From: an uncultured Flavobacteriales bacterium
GTDB taxonomy: Bacteria > Bacteroidota > Bacteroidia > Flavobacteriales > Crocinitomicaceae
Direction of reading: 5' to 3'
Assembly (NCBI GenBank): GCA_946480085.1
Contig: CAMLHZ010000008.1
Span: 62,001 to 126,000 of the forward strand
Length of the DNA stretch: 64,000 nucleotides
Position 1 is the stretch's first letter. Each line of letters begins with the position of its first letter. The notes below the pieces were generated by a model. It ran no database searches. It saw nothing but the letters and a program-made list of their open reading frames with translations, and had not been told where the DNA came from. The position numbers and the translations under genes are program-made. Shown here piece by piece: positions 42,843 through 52,721 of the stretch.

Positions 42843-45065
42843 TTATCTAACACTGATCTCATCCAAAAAGAACCAAGAAGGTTCTCCTGCTGATGGATGC
42901 CAGTTTCCTAATTTATGAGTCCCTCTAACCCTGAATTTTACATATCTGTACGCTTCACCGTTTGGGTTGAATTCATATGTTCTGATCGGAATTTCTCTTT
43001 GCTGTTCACCCGGAATCTTTTGTGTTCCTATTGAAACGTAATGTTCACCATCAATAGAAATGCTGCATTCTATTTCAGCAGGATGTAAGATCCAACTTTT
43101 TCCATTCCAAAGTGAATTGATGGAAATGTTTTGTAATGTGGTGATGTCATCCAGTTCTAGCGTCAATTCCACGTCTTTGCCGAACCAGCCCAACCAGTGA
43201 ATATTGTAATCGCTTGCCCCGTTAACTCCGTTAGTCAGATACGATAAATCTCCGTTCTGGTATTTTTGGTCAGGTGGAGTAGACGCGGTCACTTTCTTTT
43301 CGAAAGCAAGATTTCCTTCTATGTTGACATCAATCATTCGTCGTAATGAGCTGATGTAATTTTGAGGTGTTAGTTCCGATTCGTTGACAGTTGGCACTTT
43401 ATTCCTCAAACATGTTTCTTCAAATTGATCCAGCGTTTCCAATAGATCTTCATTCGGAATTGCTTTTCCATCTACCAGTTGATACCATCCACGTTCAGAG
43501 AACATATTATTGGTAGCAATTTCCATTTCGGCATATTGAAGCGGTAAACGTGCCAGGTTAATATGATTTATCCAATCGTAAACCAAATTAGGTTCGGCAA
43601 CCTTAATTGCAGTATCAAAAATGCCCTTGTATTTGTCAATGTTCTTCTGTGTTAACAATCCGTTCTGATGAACCACGGGATGCTCATAAATCCAAAGTTT
43701 ACTATCGGTTTTCTTCAGGTCATTTTCCAATTCTTCAATGTAACTCTTCATCATTGGGGCAGCAGGTCCGTAATAGAGAAAAAGAAATTCGTTTCGAACA
43801 TCTTTAAAGTTCATGTCTGGATTCCACATGAGTTTGGCTAGTAAATACGCTTTCAATTCAGAAAATTCGTAACCAATTGTGCTGTTCGACTGCTCAAATA
43901 ATGCGTTGACGTTGTTCTTTGTAAAGAACTGAATGTTTTGTTGAAGAACATGTTGATTCGGGAAAGGTGAAATACTGTGATTGAAATTGATAGTATAATC
44001 CCACAAGAAAATATTGGAGCAAATTTTACCCCAGTCTTCAATGTCTTTTTTGAAATCGGCACTTTCGGGATTTGTTTCGATTGGTGCATGACGTAATAAT
44101 TCAATCGTGCAAAGCATCACTTCCACATTGGAATGTGGTTTTACCGTTAACGGAGCTTTTCTGCTGTATTGATAAGCCAAAGTTGAAATTATCTTATCCG
44201 GAAAACGTGAAGCAATATCGTTTACCAAATGAATTATCGGCCCGGCAGGGCCTCCTTCTTCTTCAATGGTATGCTTGCATTTATCGCACTGACAATAAGA
44301 GAAATTGTCGTTCTGACTTACAGACCATTTCACTTTATCGGGCTGCAGTTTCATTTCTGCTTTTAGCTTTTCGGTAATGATGTTTCTAACTTCAGGATTG
44401 CTAGTACACAGTTGATCTATGGTTCGTTTTCCGTTGACAAGAGCGAAATACTCGGGATGCTCACTGAAGTAGGTTTCCCAGGGTAAAAGTTTGTGAAATG
44501 TATGAACGAAATAACCTTTTGGATAGACTTCCTCTATGGTGTTTAATCGAAGCCAATCGCGGTATTCCTGATCTTCTCCGAAATACAAATTGATGATTCG
44601 AACATCGTTTTTTGGTGATCCGCTAAAAGTGAACGGAATCAATTTCATTTTTAGTTTTCTTGGAATCACTTTGTAATTTGGGCTTAGATAAGCACAGCCG
44701 AAGAAGCGTTCTAAAAGTGCAATTGTGCCATAAGTACAGCCTTTTCGAGAACCTCCAGTTATTTCAACTGATCTGATTCCAATTTGAACTTTGTAAGCAT
44801 CAGGATGAAAAGTTGAATCGCATTGAATCTTGATATAGCGTTTTCCCGTTTTTGTATTGATTTTAAATTCCTTACTGAAAATTTCACCGAAATATTTCTT
44901 CAATAAATCAGCAGCATTCTTTTCATCGGATGTTGATTTTTCTGGAATAACGATTGAAATGTGTCTTGCATTGTGCTTGGAAATCACAAAGGATTGTGCT
45001 TGACTATTGTTCGCAAATAGAAGACAAAGAATAACGGCTTGGGTAAGATATTGAAGCAATTTCAT
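42843..45065 (-). CDS. DUF4838 glycosidase-like secreted protein with a discoidin-type domain
   Basis: The 740-residue secreted protein has a signal peptide to about 24. Residues ~30-140 resemble the alpha-glucuronidase N-terminal fold (AADLLKKYFGEIF, GTIALLERFFGCAYLSPN). Residues ~150-430 are DUF4838 (WLRLNTIEEVYPKGYFVHTFH, SVSQNDNFSYCQCDKC). A C-terminal F5/8-type-C-like domain (about 600-740; NIHWLGWFGKDVELTLELDD, YRYVKFRVRG, SWFFLDEISVR) may bind carbohydrate. A polysaccharide-degrading role is an inference from family context. TATATTTG on the minus strand (45082-45089) is its likely promoter. Confidence 0.85.
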   Translation of the reverse strand: MKLLQYLTQAVILCLLFANNSQAQSFVISKHNARHISIVIPEKSTSDEKNAADLLKKYFGEIFSKEFKINTKTGKRYIKIQCDSTFHPDAYKVQIGIRSVEITGGSRKGCTYGTIALLERFFGCAYLSPNYKVIPRKLKMKLIPFTFSGSPKNDVRIINLYFGEDQEYRDWLRLNTIEEVYPKGYFVHTFHKLLPWETYFSEHPEYFALVNGKRTIDQLCTSNPEVRNIITEKLKAEMKLQPDKVKWSVSQNDNFSYCQCDKCKHTIEEEGGPAGPIIHLVNDIASRFPDKIISTLAYQYSRKAPLTVKPHSNVEVMLCTIELLRHAPIETNPESADFKKDIEDWGKICSNIFLWDYTINFNHSISPFPNQHVLQQNIQFFTKNNVNALFEQSNSTIGYEFSELKAYLLAKLMWNPDMNFKDVRNEFLFLYYGPAAPMMKSYIEELENDLKKTDSKLWIYEHPVVHQNGLLTQKNIDKYKGIFDTAIKVAEPNLVYDWINHINLARLPLQYAEMEIATNNMFSERGWYQLVDGKAIPNEDLLETLDQFEETCLRNKVPTVNESELTPQNYISSLRRMIDVNIEGNLAFEKKVTASTPPDQKYQNGDLSYLTNGVNGASDYNIHWLGWFGKDVELTLELDDITTLQNISINSLWNGKSWILHPAEIECSISIDGEHYVSIGTQKIPGEQQREIPIRTYEFNPNGEAYRYVKFRVRGTHKLGNWHPSAGEPSWFFLDEISVR

Positions 45066-45251
45066 TCAAAGGATTTGTAATCAAATATAGCTATTGCCGA
45101 TTCAACGTAAATGAGCATTTCAAGACAAAAAAAGGACTTTTAGAGGTTAACAACTGTTTTCGTTACAAAAGAATGAGTAAAAGCACCAAAAAAACGTTAC
45201 AAAAGAAAAAAGTCTCTTGTCTTTTGTCTCAGGTCTTTACTCTATTTTCCC

Positions 45252-45259
45252 TATTTTTG
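45252..45259 (+). promoter_or_regulatory. -7 element of ffh
   Basis: TATTTTTG is an exact TAnnTTTG match; a TTTG at 45223-45226 could be the -33 part, with a 25-nt spacer slightly longer than usual. The predicted leader is about 40 nt. Confidence 0.5.
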
Positions 45260-45304
45260 CACTCGTCTTCCATATAAGGAAGCAAAGAATAAACGCTCAA
45301 TATC

Positions 45305-46654
45305 ATGTTTGAAAATCTTACGGACAAATTCGAACGCGCCTTTAAAGTTTTAAAAGGTCACGGACAAATTACTGAAATTAACGTAGCTGAAACGCTTAAG
45401 GAAGTTCGCAGAGCTTTGCTTGACGCCGATGTTAACTTCAAAACGGCGAAAGATTTTACTGTTCGGGTGAAAGACAAGGCGATGGGCGAAAACGTTTTGA
45501 CGTCTATCTCTCCTGGACAACTCATGGTGAAAATCTGCCACGAAGAGTTGGTGGAATTGATGGGGGCTAATGAAGTCGACATTCAGATTCAGGGAAATCC
45601 CGGAATTATCTTGATGTCGGGACTTCAAGGTTCTGGTAAAACTACTTTCTCCGGAAAGTTGGCAAATTATCTGAAAACGAAGAAAAACAAAAAACCGCTT
45701 TTGGTTGCTTGTGACGTTTATCGTCCGGCGGCAATCGACCAGTTGCATGTTCTTGGTGAACAGCTTGGAATTGAGGTTTATTCGAATAAAGAAGAAAAAG
45801 ATCCGGTTAAAATTGCTCAGGCTGCCATTGTTCATGCAAGAAGTAATGGATTCAATGTCGTAATTGTCGATACTGCTGGTCGTTTGGCTGTAGATGAAGC
45901 GATGATGAAGGAAATTGCTGATGTAAAAGCGGCAATTAATCCGACTGAAACCTTGTTTGTTGTGGATTCCATGACAGGTCAGGATGCTGTTAACACGGCA
46001 AAAGCGTTCAACGAAAGAATCAACTTCGACGGTGTTGTATTAACCAAATTAGATGGTGATACAAGAGGTGGAGCTGCACTTTCAATCAAAACTGTTGTCG
46101 ATAAGCCAATTAAGTTTGTTGGAACAGGTGAGAAGATGGACGCATTGGATGTGTTCTATCCGAAACGTATGGCTGACCGTATCCTTGGAATGGGGGACGT
46201 GGTTTCCTTAGTTGAACGTGCACAAGAGCAATTCAATGAGGAAGAAGCAAAACGTTTACAACGTCGTATCCAAAAAGATCAGTTCGATTTCAACGATTTC
46301 TTGGCTCAAATTCAACAAATCAAAGGCATGGGTAACATGAAAGATTTGATGGGAATGATCCCGGGAATGGGTAAAGCGGTGAAAGACGTAGATATTCAGG
46401 ATGATGCTTTCAAACACATAGAAGCAATTATTTATTCCATGACTCCGAAAGAAAGAGCAAATCCTTCTTTAATCAATGTTCAACGCAAAAATAGAATTGC
46501 TGCCGGATCAGGACGAAACATTCAGGAGGTCAACAAATTGATGAAACAGTTTGAAGACACTAAGAAGATGATGAAAATGATGAGCAATCCGAAGAACATG
46601 ATGGGCATGATGAAACAAATGCGCGGAATGAAAGGCGGAATGCCTGGAATGTAA
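45305..46654 (+). CDS. ffh: Signal recognition particle protein Ffh
   Basis: The 449-residue SRP54 homologue targets nascent membrane proteins to FtsY. N domain (1-~85), G domain with GLQGSGKTTF (P-loop), DTAGRL and TKLDGDTRGGAALS, then the Met-rich M domain (about 300-449; GMGNMKDLMGMIPGMG, MMKMMSNPKNMMGMMKQMRG) that binds SRP RNA and signal sequences. The unusually short, Met/Gly-dense C-terminus is typical. No SRP RNA gene was seen near it. Confidence 0.95.
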   Translation: MFENLTDKFERAFKVLKGHGQITEINVAETLKEVRRALLDADVNFKTAKDFTVRVKDKAMGENVLTSISPGQLMVKICHEELVELMGANEVDIQIQGNPGIILMSGLQGSGKTTFSGKLANYLKTKKNKKPLLVACDVYRPAAIDQLHVLGEQLGIEVYSNKEEKDPVKIAQAAIVHARSNGFNVVIVDTAGRLAVDEAMMKEIADVKAAINPTETLFVVDSMTGQDAVNTAKAFNERINFDGVVLTKLDGDTRGGAALSIKTVVDKPIKFVGTGEKMDALDVFYPKRMADRILGMGDVVSLVERAQEQFNEEEAKRLQRRIQKDQFDFNDFLAQIQQIKGMGNMKDLMGMIPGMGKAVKDVDIQDDAFKHIEAIIYSMTPKERANPSLINVQRKNRIAAGSGRNIQEVNKLMKQFEDTKKMMKMMSNPKNMMGMMKQMRGMKGGMPGM

Positions 46655-46657
46655 CTC

Positions 46658-46742
46658 TAATTATCAATTACCAAATGATGAATTATCAAGTGAGATGTAT
46701 TTTCATTTTTGATAATTGATAATTCTTTCATTGATAATTCAG
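46658..46742. repeat. AT-rich inverted repeat, family H
   Basis: AATTATCAATTACCAAATGA (from 46660) and TTTTGATAATTGATAATTC with CATTGATAATTC (to 46740) are complementary, forming a long hairpin between ffh and the next gene. The TTGATAATT word recurs in the 58252-58325 hairpin. Confidence 0.6.
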
Positions 46743-46744
46743 AA

Positions 46745-47308
46745 ATGATCGATTTTAAACTCTCTTCCAACGATATGTATTCCAGAGCTTTTCGTGAGCT
46801 AGGAGTCCATACATTTTCTGAAGCTTGTGAGTACATTCAACAACTTCCATATGGTCGAAATGCCAACCGACATGACTTTTTGCTGACGTTAAGCGAAGGA
46901 AAAGGAACGTGTTCTTCCAAGCACGCAATCCTGGCTTATTTGGCTGATGAGAATGGTCAAAAGGATGTGGAGTTGATTGTGGGAATCTTTTTGATGAGTG
47001 TGGAAACCCATCCGAAATTGACTGACTTCTTTTCCGATAAATTGTATGATTCTATTCCAGAAGCACATTGTTATTTACGTTATAACGGTGAACGGATTGA
47101 TTATACAGATTCTTCAAATGCTTTGCAGCGAATTGCTCCCAAAATTGTCAGGGAACAGCGTGCCGAGCCACAGCAATTGGTGGAATGGAAACCAATGATT
47201 CATAAGCATTATATGGAAGGATGGTTGAAGCGCAATCCGCATATCGAATTGACTGTTGAGGAATTGTGGAAAGAGCGGGAAGTGGCTATTGAAATTTTGG
47301 GTAAATAA
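46745..47308 (+). CDS. Transglutaminase-fold protein
   Basis: A 187-residue cytosolic protein with a papain-like triad: Cys in EGKGTCSSKHA, His in EAHCYLRYNGE and Asp in RIDYTDSS. The fold matches the small transglutaminase/peptidase-like family. The start ATG at 46745 gives MIDFKLSSNDM; the frame is open upstream into the repeat. No partner gene or substrate is indicated. It follows ffh after 90 nt of hairpin repeat. Confidence 0.72.
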   Translation: MIDFKLSSNDMYSRAFRELGVHTFSEACEYIQQLPYGRNANRHDFLLTLSEGKGTCSSKHAILAYLADENGQKDVELIVGIFLMSVETHPKLTDFFSDKLYDSIPEAHCYLRYNGERIDYTDSSNALQRIAPKIVREQRAEPQQLVEWKPMIHKHYMEGWLKRNPHIELTVEELWKEREVAIEILGK

Positions 47309-47403
47309 GCTTTCTGTCAATCTTTATTTTTAGGTTTAATTTGATTTCGAATCATACTTTCGGTATTTCGTCCCACTTTTTTTATCCGTTTTATTCCCTC
47401 CAA

Positions 47404-47411
47404 TATATTTG
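47404..47411 (+). promoter_or_regulatory. -7 element upstream of the tail-fibre-like pair
   Basis: TATATTTG is an exact match, 13 nt before the first ATG (47425) of the two-gene set. Confidence 0.5.
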
Positions 47412-47424
47412 AGTCATCAATTAA

Positions 47425-47913
47425 ATGATGACCATGAACAGAATAAAAACTATTCCAATTTTCTTATTGGGAATTACAGTGAGCGGGATTTCGCATTCAC
47501 AGGAATCAGTAAATACGTCTGGAGGAAATGCATCAGGTACCGAGGGAAATGTATCGTATAGCGTAGGTCAATTGACTTATAATGAATACGGTAATGGAAC
47601 TGGTTCTGTAGCACAGGGAGTGCAGCATGCTTATGAAATTGTTACACTTTCAGTTTATGATGGTAACATAAACATTGCTGTAAATGCCTTCCCTAATCCA
47701 ACAACAGATTTACTAATGCTGTCGATTTCAAATCCAGCTGAAATGTCCATCTCCTATGAATTAAGAGATGTGAACGGAAAATTGCTGACAGAAGGGATGG
47801 TGAAAGAAAACCTCACCTCAATTGACATGCAATTCTATACACCGGCAACATATTTCATAAATGTGAAGTCCAATCAACAAAACATTCAATCATTCAAGAT
47901 TATTAAGAATTAA
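47425..47913 (+). CDS. T9SS type A protein (SVSYSVGQ family)
   Basis: A 162-residue secreted protein. Signal peptide to about residue 25 (FLLGITVSGISHSQ). The body GTEGNVSYSVGQLTYNEYG and VAQGVQHAYEI is a motif I know from Bacteroidota proteins of unknown role that precede tail-fibre-like genes. The C-terminus (about 85-162) is a type A sorting domain (AFPNPTTDLLMLSIS, FYTPATYFINVKS). The gene lies 5 nt before the large repeat protein at 47919 and is likely co-transcribed with it. Confidence 0.75.
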   Translation: MMTMNRIKTIPIFLLGITVSGISHSQESVNTSGGNASGTEGNVSYSVGQLTYNEYGNGTGSVAQGVQHAYEIVTLSVYDGNINIAVNAFPNPTTDLLMLSISNPAEMSISYELRDVNGKLLTEGMVKENLTSIDMQFYTPATYFINVKSNQQNIQSFKIIKN

Positions 47914-47918
47914 TTACT

Positions 47919-49970
47919 ATGAAAAAAATTATACTAAGTGTGTCAGCTTTCATGCTATCCATGCAGTTAATGGCACAGGCACCAGAAAAAATGTCGTATC
48001 AGGCAGTCGTTCGTAACTCATCCAATGCATTGGTGCAAAACGGTTCGGTAGGAATGCGTATAAGTATCTTAGAAGGATCTGCTTCAGGTACACCAGTTTA
48101 TGTTGAAACACAGAGTGCTACAACGAACAACAACGGATTGGCAAGTGTTATGATTGGTTCAGGAACAGTCGTTTCAGGTGATATTTCAACCATTGATTGG
48201 AGTACTGGCGATTATTTCTTACAGACTGAAACAGATCCGACTGGTGGTACGAATTACACAGTTTCAGGTACTTCGCAGTTGTTAAGTGTACCTTACGCTT
48301 TACATGCAAAAACTGCAGAAAGTGTTATTAACGATCAGGTAGATGACGCGGATGCTGATCCAATGAACGAAATTGAACTTCCTTCAGGTGGTAATAACGC
48401 TCAAGTATTGAGTACTGATGGAACAGGTAACTATTCTTGGGTTGACCAAACAGCAGATGAATTACCTTCAGGTGGAAATAGCGATCAAGTATTAAGCACT
48501 GATGGAATAGGCAACTATTCTTGGGTAGACCAAACTGTGAACACGTTACCAGATGGTACAGCTGTTGGTCAAACGGCTCATTGGAATGGTACAGCTTGGG
48601 TTGCAGATGCTACGATTTATAATGATGGAACGAACGTTGGAATTGGAAACTCAACTCCAAACGGTAAATTGGCCGTAGGTTCTGCAATTGGGGCACCTTT
48701 AAGTTGGAATCCAGTAGCAGTTATTAGTGACAACAATGCAGAGGTTTTAGGTATTCAAGGTTCTAACGTTTCTTCAAATATCAACTTCTACAAAAATGGA
48801 AGCTCAACAAGACAAGCAATTATTGCATCAACAGTGAATGCTTCTGGCTCTGATCTTGGATTTAGAACAACATCAGCTGCTGGTGCAGTAGATCAATTAA
48901 GAATGACTATTAATGCAGATGGTAACATCGGAATTGGAACATCAATTCCATCAGAACGCCTGGATGTTCTTGGGAGCATGAAGTTTACAGGAGCATTAAT
49001 GCCAGGTAACAATGCAGGAACTACAGGTCAAGTATTAACATCTGCCGGTGCTGGTACAGCTCCAACTTGGACAACTCCAGCTAGTGCAACGAATATTTAT
49101 AACACGAATGGTACATTAACTGGAAATAGAACTGTAGCTCAAGGTACAAACACCTTAGCATTTACGGGATCAGCAGTGAACGCCTTCAGTGTAGATGGTA
49201 CAACTTTATCTGTTGATGCAACAAATAACAGAGTTGGTGTAAACAATGCTGCGCCAGCTAATGATTTACATGTAACAACTTCTAGTTTGGGAGGTGGTGT
49301 AACTGTTTCAGGTCCAACGCCAGGATACCGACTAAGCCCAACTGCTGGTGCTACTATCGCATTTGGTGCGGCAAATATTGCTAATGAATGGGCAACTGGA
49401 TCTGCCGCTAACGACGCTGTGTTAGTGAATCAACACACAACTGGAAAGTTGATTTTTGCTACTGGAACTACTGCTGCTGCGCGTATGACAATTTCACAAA
49501 CAGGTAACGTTGGTATTGGAACTACGGCACCTAACGGTAAATTGGCTGTTGGATCTGCAATTGGTGCACCTTTATCTTGGAATCCGGTTGCAGTAATTAG
49601 TGATAACAATGCAGAGGTTTTAGGTATTCAAGGTTCTAACGCTTCGTCTAATATTAACTTCTACAAAAACGGAAGTACAGTAAGACAAGCGATTATCGCT
49701 TCTTCAGTTAACGGATCAGGATCTGATCTTGGTTTCAGAACAACTTCTAGTGTGGGTTCGGTGGATTTACCAAGAATGATTATCAAGGCTGACGGAAATG
49801 TGGGTATTGGAACAATGGCTCCTGCTCGAATGCTACATGTTAGTGATGCTATGCGTCTAGAGCCAATCGCTATTGCACCTGCTTCACCTTCTGCTGGTGA
49901 CATGTACTTTAGCAGTGTAACGAACAAATTAATGGTATTTGATGGTACAGTTTGGCAAGCTTGCTGGTAA
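47919..49970 (+). CDS. Tail-fibre-like repeat protein with GIG motifs
   Basis: The 683-residue secreted protein (signal MKKIILSVSAFMLSMQLMAQ) starts with a conserved ~110-residue domain (MSYQAVVRNSSNALVQNGSV, SVPYALHAKTAES). Repeats follow: two copies of ELPSGGN...QVLSTDG.GNYSWVDQT (about 150-210) and many NxGIGTxxP motifs. A ~105-residue block is duplicated (DNA 48634-48949 and 49504-49817; 37 identical bases at 48732-48768 / 49605-49641). It resembles tail-fibre or trimeric adhesin proteins with a C-terminal lead-in (MYFSSVTNKLMVFDGTVW) but no peptidase-S74 chaperone. It is probably surface exposed through the paired T9SS gene. Confidence 0.78.
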   Translation: MKKIILSVSAFMLSMQLMAQAPEKMSYQAVVRNSSNALVQNGSVGMRISILEGSASGTPVYVETQSATTNNNGLASVMIGSGTVVSGDISTIDWSTGDYFLQTETDPTGGTNYTVSGTSQLLSVPYALHAKTAESVINDQVDDADADPMNEIELPSGGNNAQVLSTDGTGNYSWVDQTADELPSGGNSDQVLSTDGIGNYSWVDQTVNTLPDGTAVGQTAHWNGTAWVADATIYNDGTNVGIGNSTPNGKLAVGSAIGAPLSWNPVAVISDNNAEVLGIQGSNVSSNINFYKNGSSTRQAIIASTVNASGSDLGFRTTSAAGAVDQLRMTINADGNIGIGTSIPSERLDVLGSMKFTGALMPGNNAGTTGQVLTSAGAGTAPTWTTPASATNIYNTNGTLTGNRTVAQGTNTLAFTGSAVNAFSVDGTTLSVDATNNRVGVNNAAPANDLHVTTSSLGGGVTVSGPTPGYRLSPTAGATIAFGAANIANEWATGSAANDAVLVNQHTTGKLIFATGTTAAARMTISQTGNVGIGTTAPNGKLAVGSAIGAPLSWNPVAVISDNNAEVLGIQGSNASSNINFYKNGSTVRQAIIASSVNGSGSDLGFRTTSSVGSVDLPRMIIKADGNVGIGTMAPARMLHVSDAMRLEPIAIAPASPSAGDMYFSSVTNKLMVFDGTVWQACW

Positions 49971-50153
49971 TAAAAGAATAATCTATTATTTCATTTTTTA
50001 AATGATGGTTCAAAGTAAAGCTTACTAGTGCAATAGTGGGCTTTACTTTTTTAATTAGGCATATTTATACTCGATTAATAGAATGCTCGTTGCTAAATTC
50101 TTTTGACAATCTTTACAGTTTAATGGAACAAACGAGGAGAATATTCGAATTAA

Positions 50154-51971
50154 ATGAAATTTAAACTACAGCTTCTGCCCATAACATTATTACTCTCCAT
50201 TAGCTTTTTTGGATTTAGTAATAGCCTTTTTGGTGCCTATACATCTCCATCTTTTTATATTACCCAAAACGAAAAGCAAATACAGAATAAAATTGCTGAT
50301 CGAAAATATAGCAAGAGGGATAAACTTGCTTTGAAAATTTTGTTAGCAAGAAAATTAGCCGTGCTTCAGCAGTTAAACAGGTCTCAAAGCATACTTTTTG
50401 CTTTGCCGAAATCTCAATTGAAAAAGTTGAAATTGGAAGGAGATTATGAATTGTGTTACGCAATTTTACTCAAGTATTCCAACAAAAAAGGGCTGGCGTT
50501 AGAAAGTTATTTCAGCGCTTTGCGAATCTTTAAAAAAGAGCATAAGAATTTGGGGCAAGTAGACGCTTGGATTGAACTGATGGAATACTACAGGAAATTT
50601 CAAATGTATAATGAAGGATTAGCTATTTCTCAAAAAATTGATGGAAAAATTAAACAGCTTCAAAATGTGCCGATTTACTATAAATTGAGGCATCTAAATA
50701 GAAAAGCAGCTATTATTTCCGAATTGGGCAAGAAAGAGGAAGCCGGATTGATTAGCAGGAAATGTATTGCTTTAGCTGAGAAAAATAAGGAATGGTATCT
50801 CGCTGCCGTTTCTCATAATGAATTAGGCTTCAGTTACTTTGGGATTGAAAATGATTCATGCATCAAACACCTTTTAATTGCGCAACAATTATTCAGGAAA
50901 GTCGGTTCAATCTCGGATGCAATAGATACTGAGTTGAACCTATACAATTTGGACGCTTACTATAAAAATCGAACTGCGGATCAGAAGTATAAAGATATTT
51001 TGCTGATTCTAAAAGAAATAAAGGAAAATCAAATTCAATACCCACAATTGATCAGATTATATGAACAAGCTCTGGATCAATTGGGACGAATGAAGCAATT
51101 TGAACAGATGATCAAGTACAAAGATTTAATACTTGAAGAGCACTTGCGCATTGCAGCGGATAATTCGAGAGTTGAAGCAGCTATTATCAAGAATAATAAG
51201 GTAATCAGATCTTATAAAAATGAAAATCAACGCATAAAGAGAGAGAAATCGGAAAAAGAAACTCGTCTTTACTATTACTTTTTAGCGATTCTTGGTCTTA
51301 CAGTCACCAGTATATTTGTTTACTTTTTATATTACGAAAGGAGAAAATTTGCCAAGAAATTACAAGTTGAAAATGAAATACAACAGAACCTGATCAAAGA
51401 AATTCATCATCGAGTAAAAAACAACCTTCACTTCATCTCAAGTCTGATTCAAATGCAAGAACGGAGTTTGAATTCTGAAGAGCTAAAAGGACCTTTAAAT
51501 GATTTATTTATTCGGATTCAAAGTATGTCAACTGTTCATGAATTGTTGTATGTAAAAGATAAGACTGATTTTTTATTAATCCATGATTACTTGTTGAGTT
51601 TAATTCACACCTTGACCAGTGCCAAACAATTTGAAATTGAATATAGCATTTCGCCAGATTTATTAACCACAAAAATTGATTCCAGAAATATGATGTCGAT
51701 TGGTATCATAATTACCGAATTGTATACAAATTCAGTAAAATATTCGCTTTCAAAGACAGCAAATCCCAAATTCGTGATCAATGTTAGTGCAGAGAATGAT
51801 TGCATTCGTTTTCACATTAAAGATAATGGACCTGGGTTTGAAGGCGCTCACAGTGCAGGCTTAGGACATCGTTTAATTGACATCTTTTCACGTCAGCTGA
51901 AAGCTACACATCAATTGGAGGGAAAGGACGGTATGAACTTTAAATTATTGATCCCCAATGGAAAAATTTAA
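50154..51971 (+). CDS. HisKA_2-type sensor histidine kinase with a TPR-like region
   Basis: The 605-residue sensor has a signal peptide to about 28, a helical TPR-like region (about 60-330), one membrane helix (about 373-392) and a HisKA_2 dimerisation helix with EIHHRVKNNLHFISSLIQMQ, whose first His of HHR is the likely phospho-acceptor. A HATPase domain ends in IKDNGPGFEGAHSAGLGHRL. It overlaps the LytTR regulator at 51958 by 14 nt. The pair is a two-component system whose periplasmic TPR part may sense a protein or peptide. Confidence 0.9.
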   Translation: MKFKLQLLPITLLLSISFFGFSNSLFGAYTSPSFYITQNEKQIQNKIADRKYSKRDKLALKILLARKLAVLQQLNRSQSILFALPKSQLKKLKLEGDYELCYAILLKYSNKKGLALESYFSALRIFKKEHKNLGQVDAWIELMEYYRKFQMYNEGLAISQKIDGKIKQLQNVPIYYKLRHLNRKAAIISELGKKEEAGLISRKCIALAEKNKEWYLAAVSHNELGFSYFGIENDSCIKHLLIAQQLFRKVGSISDAIDTELNLYNLDAYYKNRTADQKYKDILLILKEIKENQIQYPQLIRLYEQALDQLGRMKQFEQMIKYKDLILEEHLRIAADNSRVEAAIIKNNKVIRSYKNENQRIKREKSEKETRLYYYFLAILGLTVTSIFVYFLYYERRKFAKKLQVENEIQQNLIKEIHHRVKNNLHFISSLIQMQERSLNSEELKGPLNDLFIRIQSMSTVHELLYVKDKTDFLLIHDYLLSLIHTLTSAKQFEIEYSISPDLLTTKIDSRNMMSIGIIITELYTNSVKYSLSKTANPKFVINVSAENDCIRFHIKDNGPGFEGAHSAGLGHRLIDIFSRQLKATHQLEGKDGMNFKLLIPNGKI

Positions 51972-52659
51972 AGTGCTGATTGTTGAAGATGAAATTCTAA
52001 TAGCTGAAAACTACAAAGATCTGTTATTAGAAATAGGAGTTAAGCAAATTGAGATTGTTGACTCTCTGGATAATGCTCTGCAGTTCATAAAAACGTTTCA
52101 ACCGAATTTGTGTCTTGTGGATGTTAGGCTGGACAAGGATAGCGAAGGAATTGATTTCGGTAGACATGTTTTGGAACAAGAACCAGATATTGATCTTGTT
52201 TATCTGACAGCACAATCGGACAATGAAACGATCATGAGAATGGTCAAAACCAGACCGCTGAATTATATTTCAAAACCTGTACGATCACCTGATTTACTTG
52301 CGGTTGTTCAATTGGCTTTCGCGAAATACAGCGAACGTCAAAACAATGAATTTTGCTGGATAAATGATGGAACGAAAAACGTTTTACTAAAAAAAGAAAG
52401 CATTCTGTTCTCACAGAGTTTCAGAAACTATCAGGAAATATATCTGGATAATTCCAGCAAGGTGGTTACAAGAATGACAACCGATTATCTGTTAGAAGTA
52501 CTTGGAGAGGACACCTTTATAAAAGTGAATCGCTCTCAAATCATCAATGTAAGAAAGGTAGACCACTACACTAAAAAAAGCTTGAAAATTGGGGATGTAG
52601 AAATAAAGATTTCGCCCAATTTTGTTGATTTACTAAACACGAAATTGCCTTTTCTCTAA
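51958..52659 (+). CDS. LytTR-family response regulator
   Basis: The 233-residue regulator has a receiver domain (about 1-125; VEDEILIAENY, phospho-acceptor Asp in LCLVDVRLDKD, Lys in ISKPVR) and a LytTR DNA-binding domain (about 140-233; TFIKVNRSQIINVRKVDHYTKK). Its start codon is inside the kinase gene (14-nt overlap), so it is translationally coupled to it. A second LytTR system, with a different kinase type, lies at 8373-12117. Confidence 0.92.
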   Translation: MEKFKVLIVEDEILIAENYKDLLLEIGVKQIEIVDSLDNALQFIKTFQPNLCLVDVRLDKDSEGIDFGRHVLEQEPDIDLVYLTAQSDNETIMRMVKTRPLNYISKPVRSPDLLAVVQLAFAKYSERQNNEFCWINDGTKNVLLKKESILFSQSFRNYQEIYLDNSSKVVTRMTTDYLLEVLGEDTFIKVNRSQIINVRKVDHYTKKSLKIGDVEIKISPNFVDLLNTKLPFL

Positions 52660-52721
52660 ATAATGATGAGGCTAAGTTGGAATTTCGTTAAGTCTGACAA
52701 TAACTTTTGTGATAATTGAAT

